Shown here piece after piece: positions 9,463 to 19,633 of a DNA stretch of 64,000 nt. This DNA comes from Phymorhynchus buccinoides (lineage: Eukaryota > Mollusca > Gastropoda > Neogastropoda > Raphitomidae). Made by a program: the position numbers and the translations under genes. The stretch lies in the NCBI GenBank assembly GCA_017654935.2, contig CM065690.1, positions 27,599,030 to 27,663,029 on the forward strand, read 5' to 3'. Under the pieces are notes generated by a model that did not search any database, had not been told where the DNA came from, and saw only the letters and a list, made by a program, of their open reading frames with translations. The first letter of the stretch is position 1. Every line of letters begins with the position of its first letter.

Positions 9463-9516
9463 AAAAGAAACCAAAAAAAAAATTGACCTTTTTTTTTTTC
9501 TTTTTTTTTTTTGCCT
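9463..9516. terminator. Convergent 3' ends with A and T runs
   Basis: The + strand gene ending at 9,462 and the - strand ATPase ending at 9,517 meet here. The gap holds A-rich then T-rich runs (aaaaaaaaattgacctttttttttt) that could form a hairpin and serve both 3' ends. Inferred from position. Confidence 0.35.
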
Positions 9517-10134
9517 TCACAAACATTTGTACTGACTAGGAAAATCTGTTTTTAACACTAGCTTACAAAACTTCTCTTTCCTCAGTTTTTGTTTAATCGA
9601 CTTTTTTTCTTCTTTTGATTCAATCACATCATTTTCATCAAGACATTCTTCAAAGCTGTTTTTGTCTTTAGTAAAAAACAAAACAACTGTCTTTAACTGT
9701 TCTCTGAAGTCCTTTAAAACCGAATTATACTTCTGTGTTAAAATCCATACGCTAATTCCTGCATGCCGACCACTGAATGCTAGTTTTGCTAAACTATTTC
9801 TTTTTTTGACTATGTCTCTTTCAGCTGAACAGTCATCAATGATAAACAAAGTTGGTGTTCCTTTAAACAGTTTATAAAAATACTCTAAACAATCGCTTAG
9901 TTTATCACTTGGATTGACTAAATAGATTTCGTTATCTGACCAAATGAACTTTCTTTCTTTATAAGACTTGTTGAATTCTAATGTAGTACAAAAAATTACT
10001 ATGTGTTCAAAGTGATTACGATAAACCGTTTGTATTAAATCTAAAGCGAACACACTTTTTCCGCAGCCTGTCATTCCACAAAATAAACCACAATGAGGTT
10101 CTTTTGTAAGGAAATTTAAACTGTTCAAATCCAT
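9517..10134 (-). CDS. Polinton-type DNA packaging ATPase (A32/FtsK-HerA type)
   Basis: NTPase thought to drive genome packaging into capsids in Polintons, virophages and giant viruses. About 205 residues. The Walker A motif is GMTGCGKS near the N-terminus, Walker B is LFIIDDC, and an Arg/Gln-bearing strand (WILTQKY) follows, as usual for the A32 group. I start it at 10,134 (context TTAAAATAATGG) and not at the ATG at 10,149, because the latter would overlap the stop of the capsid gene, which ends at 10,139. It is co-directional with the capsid gene and directly downstream of it. Confidence 0.9.
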   Translation of the reverse strand: MDLNSLNFLTKEPHCGLFCGMTGCGKSVFALDLIQTVYRNHFEHIVIFCTTLEFNKSYKERKFIWSDNEIYLVNPSDKLSDCLEYFYKLFKGTPTLFIIDDCSAERDIVKKRNSLAKLAFSGRHAGISVWILTQKYNSVLKDFREQLKTVVLFFTKDKNSFEECLDENDVIESKEEKKSIKQKLRKEKFCKLVLKTDFPSQYKCL

Positions 10135-10138
10135 TATT

Positions 10139-11425
10139 TTAATACACAATATCTTTTAATCTGTTGTCTTCAATGTTCAGCTGAGCATCGCATAGTAAAT
10201 ATACATAAATATATATTTGCTTATTCTCTTCTGCTTCTTTGTGGATTTGAATGTTTATTCCTCCTGACCCATCACCAACTGTTCTTCCACTGCCATGTAG
10301 TTTGTTGTCTTCTGTTGTTCTAAGATCTAGCCACAAAGCATACTTCGAGGATAAATAATCTTCTAGTCTGACATCATGAAGATGGAGGTCTTTACAAATT
10401 AAATCAGCCACAGGGTCTCTTTGCCAACCACCTCCACCCAACAGTTTTCGTATTTCATCAAAATGCTGATAAGGTAGAAGACCGCTTGCAAACAACTGAT
10501 TCGGTTGTCCTTCAATCGTACATGTTAGTTTAGTTATTTTAGGATTATGAAACTTCTCGCTTAATCTGTTAAAGGGTTTTTTGGACTCCTCAAACAGCAA
10601 CAAAATCCCTTTCAATGACCTTGCTGATACATTCAAATCGATGTTCCAAATTGTGTCTGATTTGTTTTTAGGTATTTTACTATGATTTAAAATTCTGTTG
10701 TAGTATATTGCTAATCTTGTCTGGTATTGTTGGGAGATCAACCGAGCTAATTCTTGATGACGAACAACATCAAACTCTAATGTGATGTCTGAAATACTAT
10801 ATTTTGCATCAGGATCTGTCGCTGATCTGATAACACGGCTGTAATCATTAAAAGTTAATTCATACATAAGCCTATCTTGTAAAGCGCCCTGATAATACGG
10901 GGAGTGCGTGTTTAATAGCTCGAAGTCAAGAGGTATATAAAATCGATTACCATAAACTTGCGCAACCAACTCATCTTGATTGCTATCTTTTTTGTCTCCA
11001 GCATCAATTCTATGTTTTAAACCATTATCTCCCTGTATTCCTTGATAAGTTCGATCTTTTCTTTCATTTTGTGTGAGCCATAAATCGCAATAACTCAAAA
11101 AGACATCTGCGTTATCTAATGACATTACCTCTCTCCCTTCAAGTTTAATAGTAATCTTACTAACGATCGCTCTACCAAGATTAGCAACTAAAGTTCTGTT
11201 CGGATCGGTCGCTGACTCCAGTTGTATTTTAAAAGCAAGACGTGCGGTACCTGGCACAATGACTTCATTACTCCCCAGACTAGGAAATCTTACTGATAAT
11301 ATTTGTCTTTGATCGATAGTTGAAGGATTATTACTTATCACGATACTCTGCCTGGTTCCTTTAACACCGAGTGGTTCTTTTAACCGTCTGTATGGATCAA
11401 GAATTGTTCCGTATGATTGCGACAT
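10139..11425 (-). CDS. Polinton-type major capsid protein (double jelly-roll)
   Basis: 428 residues. The order and spacing of segments match Polinton and adintovirus capsid proteins: an N-terminal strand-rich domain with 'ITIKLEGREV', a mid segment 'YIPLDFELLN', then the conserved 'ARSLKGILLLFE' and 'GQPNQLFASGLLPYQHFDEI' stretches of the second jelly roll, and a hydrophobic 'IYIYVYLLCDAQLNI' strand near the C-terminus. Assignment rests on recognising these family patterns, not on a search. It would form trimeric capsomers of an icosahedral particle. The frame is intact. It diverges from the 429-residue gene starting at 11,473 across a 47-bp AT-rich gap. Confidence 0.85.
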   Translation of the reverse strand: MSQSYGTILDPYRRLKEPLGVKGTRQSIVISNNPSTIDQRQILSVRFPSLGSNEVIVPGTARLAFKIQLESATDPNRTLVANLGRAIVSKITIKLEGREVMSLDNADVFLSYCDLWLTQNERKDRTYQGIQGDNGLKHRIDAGDKKDSNQDELVAQVYGNRFYIPLDFELLNTHSPYYQGALQDRLMYELTFNDYSRVIRSATDPDAKYSISDITLEFDVVRHQELARLISQQYQTRLAIYYNRILNHSKIPKNKSDTIWNIDLNVSARSLKGILLLFEESKKPFNRLSEKFHNPKITKLTCTIEGQPNQLFASGLLPYQHFDEIRKLLGGGGWQRDPVADLICKDLHLHDVRLEDYLSSKYALWLDLRTTEDNKLHGSGRTVGDGSGGINIQIHKEAEENKQIYIYVYLLCDAQLNIEDNRLKDIVY

Positions 11426-11472
11426 CTCTTTTTTTTTAGAAATAAAATAAAAACATAATTATAAATAAAAAC
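11426..11472. promoter_or_regulatory. Divergent AT-rich promoter gap upstream of the capsid gene
   Basis: 47 bases, almost only A and T, between the capsid start and the next + strand start (ataaaaacATGG). Both genes must be transcribed from here. Inferred. Confidence 0.4.
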
Positions 11473-12762
11473 ATGGAAGGAATAGAAGCAAACCCCGATT
11501 ATGATGATTTTGACGATGAAGCTGGAGATGACATGAGTGAAAATATTCCTTTATTGTCTCGCCGTCATAACCTACTATCTTTAAGACATGAACTAGATGA
11601 AGCAGAACCAAACCCGATTGTAGAAGTTAGACCAAGGGAGGATAATATAGCAGGTGAAATGCGCCTAGAAATAAAAAAATCGAAAGTAATGGCTTTTCGT
11701 AAATTTATAGGTCAAGATTTATCCGATTTGTATGATCCTAATGACTATGTTTTAGATAGTAAAGGTCATTTATTTGCGAAGAATAAAGATGAAAAACTAG
11801 TCAAATTTACACACGATAAAAACCCCTCATTGTTTTTATCAATGAGGGGTCTTCGTAGTAGGTTTGGTGTTAGCGTGCTGAGACAACTTGGGATCAACCC
11901 AAACCTAAGCACACAAGCTGTTTCTAAACTTCAAAACACGCTACAAGAACTACCTACTGATTCCCAACTTCAATCGATTCCTCTTAGAGACTTAAGCGCA
12001 ACTGCGGACCAGATAATAGAAATGGAAACTAGTTTTATAACTTTAGAAGATGAAGAAACCCATTTAAAAACATTACATGATTCACCATTACCTATGAGAG
12101 AACTAATGGCGCTCAATTCAACATTACAATCTACCAGGGGCGAGTTAACAAATAATCTAGCAAAGTTAAGCGAACTGGATGCACACATTGACAGAGAAAA
12201 ACAGAAATTAGTTGAAGCGGACGACAACAACCTAGGACAAGGCGTGAAAGACAGAATCATGCAAAGACTAGATGATCTTCAACACGAGAGAGCTGCAAGA
12301 CTAGAAGTACTGTCAACTAACCGTGAACAATTACGAACACAATTCAGCAGAATAAAAGAAACCATCCAAATAATGTTATACGAAAACACGACGTTAGCTG
12401 AACGAATAAAAACTTTATTTAGAGAGCAAGGAGTTACGATTGCTAGTGTTATAACAGCTTTAGGTTTTGCAATCTCTACTTTAGTGTTTGCTTTAACTGG
12501 ATCAGGAGCAGGAGCAGGAACACCGCCACCATCTCCACCATCAAGCGATAAGAATTGGATTAAAAAACAACTGGATCATTTAAAGAATCTATTAAAAAAA
12601 TTAGGAATAAAAGCTCTAGACGCTATACCAGGAATATTAGGTGGAATAATCAGTTGGCTTTTTTCTACAGCAAGCAAAGTAGTCGGTTTTATGGCAGAAC
12701 ATTTATGGATGTTATTAGTTCTAATTATCGGATTACTTTTCAGTAAAATAAAAATAAACTAG
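11473..12762 (+). CDS. Polinton-type element coiled-coil membrane protein
   Basis: 429 residues. An acidic N-terminus (about 1-30), a globular section up to about 140, a long coiled coil rich in Leu/Glu/Arg (about 150-310), a hydrophobic segment (about 317-340), a Gly/Ala then PPPSPP linker, an amphipathic Lys/Leu section and a second hydrophobic segment at the very C-terminus (LWMLLVLIIGLLFSKIKI). This looks like an elongated membrane-anchored virion protein, for example a spike, fibre or membrane-remodelling factor, but the function is inferred only from architecture. I recall proteins of this layout from other metazoan Polintons. It converges with the 12,733-13,947 gene with a 30-bp overlap of 3' ends. 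Confidence 0.7.
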   Translation: MEGIEANPDYDDFDDEAGDDMSENIPLLSRRHNLLSLRHELDEAEPNPIVEVRPREDNIAGEMRLEIKKSKVMAFRKFIGQDLSDLYDPNDYVLDSKGHLFAKNKDEKLVKFTHDKNPSLFLSMRGLRSRFGVSVLRQLGINPNLSTQAVSKLQNTLQELPTDSQLQSIPLRDLSATADQIIEMETSFITLEDEETHLKTLHDSPLPMRELMALNSTLQSTRGELTNNLAKLSELDAHIDREKQKLVEADDNNLGQGVKDRIMQRLDDLQHERAARLEVLSTNREQLRTQFSRIKETIQIMLYENTTLAERIKTLFREQGVTIASVITALGFAISTLVFALTGSGAGAGTPPPSPPSSDKNWIKKQLDHLKNLLKKLGIKALDAIPGILGGIISWLFSTASKVVGFMAEHLWMLLVLIIGLLFSKIKIN

Positions 12763-13947
12763 TCCAGCCGCAGTTAAAAAAAGAACTAGTGCTGTCTTTT
12801 CGTTTTCATGATTATCAGTCGTTGGTTTATTTGTTGACGTTGGTTTTATTAAAGTTGGTAAGTTCGCTGTCATAGATTTTATTGGAATTGTTTGGCTTGA
12901 TGGAGCAGCAACTTCAGAATTTAGATCATTGTTTTTACCGATTGCTTGTCCGTCTCCAGCTATAAGGATTTCGTTGTTATAGTTTTCAATTACTCCTATT
13001 TGAAGTCTGAGATCAGAGGGCAGCATGTATAATCCACTACCAACAGCAAAGTCTACTTTCGATCTTGCAAATCTCAAAACGTCCTGATATTTTTTAATAC
13101 TTGTTGAAAGATCGACTGCAGAATTGATCGCATCTTCTAAATTGGCTAAATACTGTTTTTGCGCATCAATTCCAGTAGAAGGATTCATGATTTCAGATTT
13201 AACTTGCGCTTGCGATCCTAGCAAACACCACACGTAAGTACGAATAGAATCATTGATTCGTTCTATCCCAGCCTTTGTCAATCCTTTAGAAGTATCAAGA
13301 ATAAAAGTAGTCCAAGCGTTTTTATATTTTTTTTGTTGTTCTACAGATTCTAAATGATGGAGTGAACCCGAAGAAAAGGATGTGTAAGGAGGACTCCAAC
13401 TGTATTCACATTCTTTGTGGTTTTTCCAATAAAGTGAACCCAATCCATAATTAAAATCTAACTTCTGTCTAAAGTGTCGTCTAAAGTTTACATGAAAATC
13501 AATATTATACTCATTACAAATCCGCTCAAATGCCTTCATGTTAATTCTGTTGTTGACTGGATTGAAAGTGGAATAATTCGGTAATGGTGCCTGCAGCTCA
13601 GACAAAATACGTCTGATTGTGTAATAGAAATGAAATCTGTAAACTGTTTTTACCATGACTCCAGGGTGATTTAAATGATCAGCGAAAGAAACACCACACC
13701 CTGTTGTTGCACAAAACACAGCAAAGTTTAACTGGTTTTGATAAAACTGCATTGGATGACTAAACCATGCATTAGCGATGTTGTCTTTTTTGATGGGCGG
13801 GTTTAAATATTGATCTAACGGATTACTAACTTTAACTTGAAAGGTGTCATCCCCCACCGCAACAACTAAACTGTTAACATCTATAGTTTTAAGGTTATAC
13901 GATCCGATTGCGTATTTAGCGTCTTTGTTATATTTAAAAGCATTCAT
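12733..13947 (-). CDS. Conserved Polinton-type protein of unknown function with C-terminal membrane anchor
   Basis: 404 residues. The N-terminal part is rich in aromatic residues and Asn/His, including the 'FAVFCATTGCGVSF' and 'AWTTFILDTSKGLT' stretches that I recall as conserved in metazoan Polinton proteins usually listed as hypothetical. A helical section with 'SIRTYVWCLLGSQAQ' follows, then a polar Thr/Pro/Asn-rich linker (about 330-385) and a C-terminal hydrophobic segment (ALVLFLTAAGLVYFYF). It is probably a structural or virion-associated protein. It diverges from the 13,967 gene across 19 bases. Confidence 0.7.
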   Translation of the reverse strand: MNAFKYNKDAKYAIGSYNLKTIDVNSLVVAVGDDTFQVKVSNPLDQYLNPPIKKDNIANAWFSHPMQFYQNQLNFAVFCATTGCGVSFADHLNHPGVMVKTVYRFHFYYTIRRILSELQAPLPNYSTFNPVNNRINMKAFERICNEYNIDFHVNFRRHFRQKLDFNYGLGSLYWKNHKECEYSWSPPYTSFSSGSLHHLESVEQQKKYKNAWTTFILDTSKGLTKAGIERINDSIRTYVWCLLGSQAQVKSEIMNPSTGIDAQKQYLANLEDAINSAVDLSTSIKKYQDVLRFARSKVDFAVGSGLYMLPSDLRLQIGVIENYNNEILIAGDGQAIGKNNDLNSEVAAPSSQTIPIKSMTANLPTLIKPTSTNKPTTDNHENEKTALVLFLTAAGLVYFYFTEK

Positions 13948-13966
13948 TTATATATCCGCAATAAAA

Positions 13967-14650
13967 ATGTTTATTTATATAACTGATCAAGACGAGCCAA
14001 TACTTTTACAACGCCCTATTGAAAATAATGGTTCTCTAAAAGTAGCGCTCCATGAAATTTATTACAAAGTTAAATGGATTAACATAAGCGAATCCTTAAA
14101 AAATAATTGGATAAGAAAAATTGATAGCGCAGGGAAAATTGAACTAACTATACCTGACGGTTATTACGGTTTTTGTTCATTAAAAGAAATATTAAACGAC
14201 ATCGACATTACTTTAAAACTTAATGAGGGAAATTTAAAAGTGAAGATGATGTTTAGAGGCCAAAAAGGAGTAGTATTTGAATTTGCTAATGAATTGGCTA
14301 AACTATTAGGTTTTAGAGTACACAGGTTCCATGTCACTGATAATGCACTGGAAAGTAATGCATTTACGGCTGTAAAATCACTTAATCTTGGAATACATTC
14401 TTTATTATACTTTCATTTAGATATCCTGAGTACGGATAACAACTTATTTGATAACCAGCCGTCTACTGTGTTAAGAGTTCTTCCAACAGCAAAAGCGGCA
14501 TACTGTGATTACGAAATTATTACGTTCACTAACTTACAGTTTAAAGAATTAATTTGTGGGGTTCACCATTCACTAAAAATAAGAATAACTGACGGAAAAG
14601 GAAAAGAAGTTCAGTGTGACGGCCTTAATGCTTTGTTAGAAATAAAATAA
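13967..14650 (+). CDS. Polinton-type element beta-rich protein
   Basis: About 227 residues from the ATG at 13,967 (context gcaataaaaATG). An earlier in-frame ATG at 13,844 lies inside the opposite-strand gene and is not likely to be used. The protein is strand-rich: it has the pattern of an early 'G.LKVALHEIYY' stretch followed by 'IPDGYYGF.SLKEIL' and 'LLGF', a layout I recall from Polinton proteins suspected to be minor virion components. Candidate penton or spike component; unproven. Confidence 0.6.
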   Translation: MFIYITDQDEPILLQRPIENNGSLKVALHEIYYKVKWINISESLKNNWIRKIDSAGKIELTIPDGYYGFCSLKEILNDIDITLKLNEGNLKVKMMFRGQKGVVFEFANELAKLLGFRVHRFHVTDNALESNAFTAVKSLNLGIHSLLYFHLDILSTDNNLFDNQPSTVLRVLPTAKAAYCDYEIITFTNLQFKELICGVHHSLKIRITDGKGKEVQCDGLNALLEIK

Positions 14651-14664
14651 TTTAGTATAAAACT

Positions 14665-15516
14665 ATGTCGCGCGGACCAGATCAACCGGTTATGCTTGAC
14701 CCTGTTAGATGCGCAACTTTAGAATTGAAGGACCTAGCAGACACAGAAGACTTTGATTTAAATGGGGAGATAGGAGCGCTGTATGGGTTTGAGTACACAA
14801 AAGACGGCTATTATAAACGAGCAGAAATAAGTGATAAAAAGGTTCCTAAACTAGAGCAACTGCGTAATGTAGTAGCTGACAATGTTGGCCAGTTTGAATA
14901 TAAAGTTGTTAGGAAAAGGGATAACAAATGGCATTTAATTCCATTCATTGATTGGGAAATAAAGTTTGAATTTTTAAGCCCGTTTACATTCTTTGATAAT
15001 AACAAATACTTTCGCAAATCATTTAACTCAGGGCCGTTACATGTCAGTCTGATTCCCCAAAACAACAGCAGAAGAGAAATAGCAATCAAACCTTATAAAA
15101 AGAGACAGTACATGCTGCATAGAAAAAAGACAGTGACAAAAGATGCAGCCACGCAATTAGAGTTCATTCCTAAAATGGCTTTAGCAGACGAATTTACTAT
15201 GATATTTGAACTTTCTGTTAGAGCAGACAACCCTGATTCCCTACCTGTTGGTGTTAGCGACAACCTAATGAAAGGGATTCTTATTTCTTGGCAAAACTTG
15301 GATGTTGAATCAGTGAGATGTACTATCGTTATTCAAAACCGCGGTGAAGAAATTAAGGCAGTGTCGACCAGCGATAAAGTTATATTGAGTGTTGATCCAA
15401 ACAATCTCAAAGAATTAACGTACATTAATGTTACTAATTTAGATCTCATTGGGTTTTATTACACTGAAAGCATTTTGTCTGATGATCTTCTTAAAATGAT
15501 AGCAAGTGCAAATTAA
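14665..15516 (+). CDS. Polinton-type element hypothetical protein, beta-rich
   Basis: 283 residues with no transmembrane segment. Alternating hydrophobic strands dominate the C-terminal two thirds (FEYKVV, EIKFEFL, FTMIFELSVRA, VRCTIVIQ). Position among the structural genes suggests a virion protein, possibly the single-jelly-roll penton, but I see no diagnostic motif. Only 14 bases separate it from the preceding gene and 32 from the next, so the three are probably one transcription unit. Confidence 0.6.
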   Translation: MSRGPDQPVMLDPVRCATLELKDLADTEDFDLNGEIGALYGFEYTKDGYYKRAEISDKKVPKLEQLRNVVADNVGQFEYKVVRKRDNKWHLIPFIDWEIKFEFLSPFTFFDNNKYFRKSFNSGPLHVSLIPQNNSRREIAIKPYKKRQYMLHRKKTVTKDAATQLEFIPKMALADEFTMIFELSVRADNPDSLPVGVSDNLMKGILISWQNLDVESVRCTIVIQNRGEEIKAVSTSDKVILSVDPNNLKELTYINVTNLDLIGFYYTESILSDDLLKMIASAN

Positions 15517-15548
15517 ATGTTTAATTTTTTTTTTTTAAATATAAAAAG

Positions 15549-16178
15549 ATGTCCGTTAAAGTTTATCCAAAAATACCAAAAGAAGATACTGACAAAGAAA
15601 AGACTGATGGTGGTGATGATCCTGAAATCAGAAAGTTCAGATTGTCTACCATTACAGAAATACAAAGAGAATTGGAAAAAGACCTCACTAACTATAACAG
15701 AACCAAACGAAGGTACTCTTGTTTGTTTAATTCAACAACATACTTAAATACTGGATTTGGTAGTCTAGGCGCAATAACAGCGGGGAGCTCAGTAGGATTG
15801 TTGGCGACTGGTGTTGGATCAGTAGTAGCTTTGCCATTAGGTTGTGTATCGTTGACGCTCGGGTTGCTTTCAATGACAACGTCCGCTTTCAACAAAAAAA
15901 TAAAAATAAAACTACAAAAGCATACAGCCATGGTTCAATTAATAATGGCAAAACTTAGTTCATTTCGATTGATTATCAGTAAAGCTTTGCAAGACTCTCA
16001 AATTTCGGATGAGGAGTTCAATAGACTCCAAGCAGACTACAACGACTACAAAATGCAAAAGTTTGAACTTCAGAAAAAATCAAGAGCAATTTTTTCACAA
16101 CCGCAAAACATAGAAGCGATAAAAAAAGAATGTGAAAAAAAAATAAACGACACATTAAAATCTGTTCTAGGGAAATAA
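15549..16178 (+). CDS. Polinton-type element membrane protein with Gly/Ala-rich hydrophobic hairpin
   Basis: 209 residues. A charged N-terminus (about 1-55), a long Gly/Ala/Val/Leu hydrophobic region at about 72-115 that could be two membrane passes, then a Lys/Gln-rich helical C-terminus, probably coiled. I recall this layout from other invertebrate Polintons. It may act in the virion membrane or in entry; inference only. It converges on the polymerase gene with a 57-bp gap. Confidence 0.6.
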   Translation: MSVKVYPKIPKEDTDKEKTDGGDDPEIRKFRLSTITEIQRELEKDLTNYNRTKRRYSCLFNSTTYLNTGFGSLGAITAGSSVGLLATGVGSVVALPLGCVSLTLGLLSMTTSAFNKKIKIKLQKHTAMVQLIMAKLSSFRLIISKALQDSQISDEEFNRLQADYNDYKMQKFELQKKSRAIFSQPQNIEAIKKECEKKINDTLKSVLGK

Positions 16179-16235
16179 CAATAAGAACTCTAAAGGGTGT
16201 ATACAGTTTAACGTATGATTACAAGTTTAAAAAGT

Positions 16236-19105
16236 CTACTGACTATGACACTTAGTTCTCCAGTGACCAATTGAATACGAAAACTCAGGTGATTTAAACA
16301 CACGCTTTGTATTGTTTGAGTCGAGTGATTTTTTATTTACAACTGTTGTGTTTATTTCGTGTAATTTAGACTGTATTTTTATGTTGTCATGATAGAATGT
16401 TTTGTTGTCGAACAGTGCTTCTTTGTAGTTGTCGTGTGTCATAACCATTTGAACAACAGGTCTAGAAATTCCTTTTGCTTTTTTAATTACGCTAGTTTGG
16501 CTGGCAATTGAATACATCTTTGCTCTCAGACCAACGTACTCTTTGATTATAGTTCCATTCAGTTCATCCTTCATCTTACCGATTACCTTTTTATTTACGG
16601 ATGAATGTAATGGAGATTCACTTGGGTAGTCAGAGGTGTCATACCAGGAGTCAACACCTTTTGCTGAATCTGTCTCTAAATCTTTATAAAAGTCTTCAGT
16701 CGGAATGTCTAGAATAAATGAGTCCGTGTCTGTGTAGAGTACTTTAGATCCTGGGTAGAGTGGTTTAAAGTAGTCGTATAAAAATTCCAGCATCAATAGT
16801 TTAGAGAGTTCAAGAACAGAAAACCCAATGAAGACTGGTTTATCTAGTTTTACTTTAAGTTTTTTCATCATGATACCGTAAAGGTTGTCATGGAATTTTT
16901 TGAAGTCTTGATAATTAGGTTTTGAAGTTAATTTGATTGCTTTGTTTTCTTGTGTTACTAATCTGACGTCTTTTCGTTTGTGCGGGTTTTCCATAGTCTT
17001 TCCAAAACAACTGTTATTCATTAGCTTAAAGAAGTCTTTTTCTGAGGCGTCAGTAGCTTGTGTTCTAAGATTAGTGTTCTTCATTATATATGGTTCCATA
17101 AACTTCCTCTGAGTGAACGAAATGATTCTATGAACTGCTGTTAGTCTTAATCCGTGACGTAAGTAGAATTGTAGGAGTCTATAATGACAGACGTATTTTT
17201 TTTTGTTCTGCAGATTAGGAACAAGTTTTGGTAACTCTGATCCCACCTGAAGTCTTTCTGCGGCTAACGGGTAGTCATTGTGTAGGTCATGGAGTTCATC
17301 CGGATAATCTAAGTCGACTTCTAAAATAAATCCTGTTTTGTGGGAATCTGGTAACTTTAAAAGCCATTCTAAGAACTCCGTGATATTAAAATCAAAAGGC
17401 GATGTTAACATTTTAAAATTACGTAATGGTAGTGATTGACACATCGCCCAACCATAGAGATTGTTTGCATCTAAATACATGATATAATTTGATGGTTTTG
17501 TAGGATCGTAGTCGTCTAAGTACTTGTTGTTGGCCTTGCAGTAACCGTGTGAAGCCATAGAGATTCCTCCGCGTAGTCCGTCTTCAATCATCTGGAGAGT
17601 TGGTAGATCGGAGAGTAAGTCAATCTGTATTTTGGTAAATCTTAAGAAAGCATCCCAACTCATACCAGGAGCAGTGATATAATTAGCAGGGTCTAGACTG
17701 TAATGTTTCATACACGTTTTTCTGTAGTTCTCGAATACATCTGCAAGCAAACAAACGTCAGCCATCAAGTAGGCGTCGTGGTAGTCTCCCATGGTCTGGC
17801 ATTTTAACTTAATCCACGCTGACTGAGCATGGTTGTAGTCAGAGTCGCTTATATCTTTTCCTTTTAAACTAGAGTAGAATGCGCCTTTGGGAGGTAATTC
17901 AACTTCATCGAACCGCTCCCAACTACTCATGTACTCATAAGGGTATACTCCTTTTCGAACAAGTGCTGGATCAAAGTATTTTTCTGTTATAGAACATTTG
18001 GATAGTGACTGACCTAAAGATTCTAACGAGCCCATCATATGTTGTAGTGAATCATAAAAAGATAATTGACCTAATGTAAATGTCATGTACTTTTCTGAAG
18101 ACTGAGCTATACAACTGACGGTTCTAAATTCATCAGTAACTGCTTGTAGAATTAAATGAGAGTCATATCCACGTAGATTGTGAAAGAATATAGGCAGTTT
18201 CCAATTCTTCGGTTCAAACTTTAACTGGAGATTACAGGAGTTGTGTGCTGCTCCTCTGAATTTTCCACTAATGTGATCATGGTCTCGTACTTTATGGTTG
18301 TCTGGACGGTCAGGGGATTCCTCTTCCACAAACCCTTTTCTGCAAATCCAACATTCAGTAGCTGATTCGAATTGAATTAAATCTTCAGGCGTCATGATTA
18401 AATCTAATAAATTTAGTTGGTTAGATAGTTCATTTCGTAGTTTCATCATTCTCATTAAAAAGATTTTTGCAGCATCGGGTCCTCTATAAAGTTCAGGTTC
18501 AAAATGTATCCCATCTGATCTAAGAACAATAAATGCGAATGAACAGATTTGATGATTATTCAATAAAACAGTTTTAGGAAGATTTTTAGGAGCTGGTCCT
18601 TGATAGGGTACAATGATTGACTCGAAATCAGCATAAACAACATAAGGACTTAATTGCAGTTTCTTCCAGTTTTTAAAGAACACCTTACTTCCTTCTTTCG
18701 GAGTAATAAGTTCAGTATTACAGTCAATGGATGAATTACAATGTTTTCTATGTTCAACCGCTGCTTGAATACTTGGCATTCTTAGTAAACATCTTCGACA
18801 GAATTCTTGTTTTTCTTTGTGATTTGTAGTATAGTTTATAAGTCTGCTCATTGTTCTGATTAAAGTGTAGTGTGTTTTTGTTCCGTCTGTTACTAAGAGA
18901 AGATCAATATGTTTTTTATCAGGATCACCAATCATGGGAGAGTTCTTTGAAACTCGGATTGGTTTAAGGTTTTCTTCTACAGACCATGTGTAGATGTTAA
19001 TTGAAATTGGTTTATTCTGTTCTTCAAATTGATCAACTTCGCTTAGGCTTACAGGGAAGTCGATTCCATCAAAGTTTAATTCATTTATGTAAGGTTGATA
19101 GTTAA
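16236..19105 (-). pseudogene. Protein-primed family B DNA polymerase, main part (frame-broken from its N-terminal part)
   Basis: Replicates the element using a protein primer. The first Met of the main frame is at 18,935, but it stays open up to the frame break near 19,107, so the listed end includes that N-terminal extension. Exonuclease motifs: YADFESI and FHNLRGYDSHLI. An HNH-like Cys/His insert is present (CWICRKGF, VRDHDHISGKF). Polymerase motif A is DANNLYGWAM, motif B lies around NNSCFGKTMEN, and motif C is YTDTDSF. All catalytic residues are present. It is separated from the N-terminal piece (19,106-19,633) by a single frame change, so it cannot be made as one chain without frameshifting. 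Confidence 0.85.
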
Positions 19106-19633
19106 TTACTCTTTCTGCGTTCTTTTGGCATAATGAAGTTTAGCTAAAACACACCACATAAAACATTTGTTATCTGTATTCTTAATGTTTAATACTGCAC
19201 GTTTTAAAACAAGTTCTTTAGGTAAAGGAATAAATGAGTTTCCTACGATGGGGGCATATTTACTCTCCCTTAATTTAATTTCTAATACTCCTCCTTCTGA
19301 CCAACCAGATCCTCTCAGTTTTGCCTCTTCTGATGCGTTAATGAACTGGGTGATTAAATTGTCTGCCCAGGTTTCTGTAAAATCATTATAAGTCAGAACT
19401 ACTTGCTGTTTAGTAGAGACCCATACTTGAAGCTGCTCACCTTGGATTGTTTTATAATCTACGTACACTGCTAACATTACTTTAACTGGTGGTTCTATAG
19501 CTAGTTTTTCAGGTATTTGCGAAATAGCATGTTTTACACTTTTTAGTACATTTTTTGGATCAATAACTTCTAAATCCGTTTCTTTAAAAACTTTGTCTAA
19601 GTGCTCAATTATTTCATCAAGTGCCATTGTCAT
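19106..19633 (-). pseudogene. N-terminal piece of the Polinton-type DNA polymerase
   Basis: 175 residues that belong to the N-terminal domain of Polinton polymerases, including the GSGW motif and the 'NIKNTDNKCFMWCVLA' stretch with its Cys residues. The frame ends at 19,106, and the continuation of the same domain is found in another frame right there. A run of four T on the + strand (19,123-19,126) is the likely site of a one-base indel. Both halves are otherwise clean. Confidence 0.8.

Noticed and set aside
13844..13966. N-terminal extension of the 13,967 gene
   Set aside because: It overlaps the start of the divergent gene on the other strand, and the ATG at 13,967 has the AATAAAAATG context seen at another element start.
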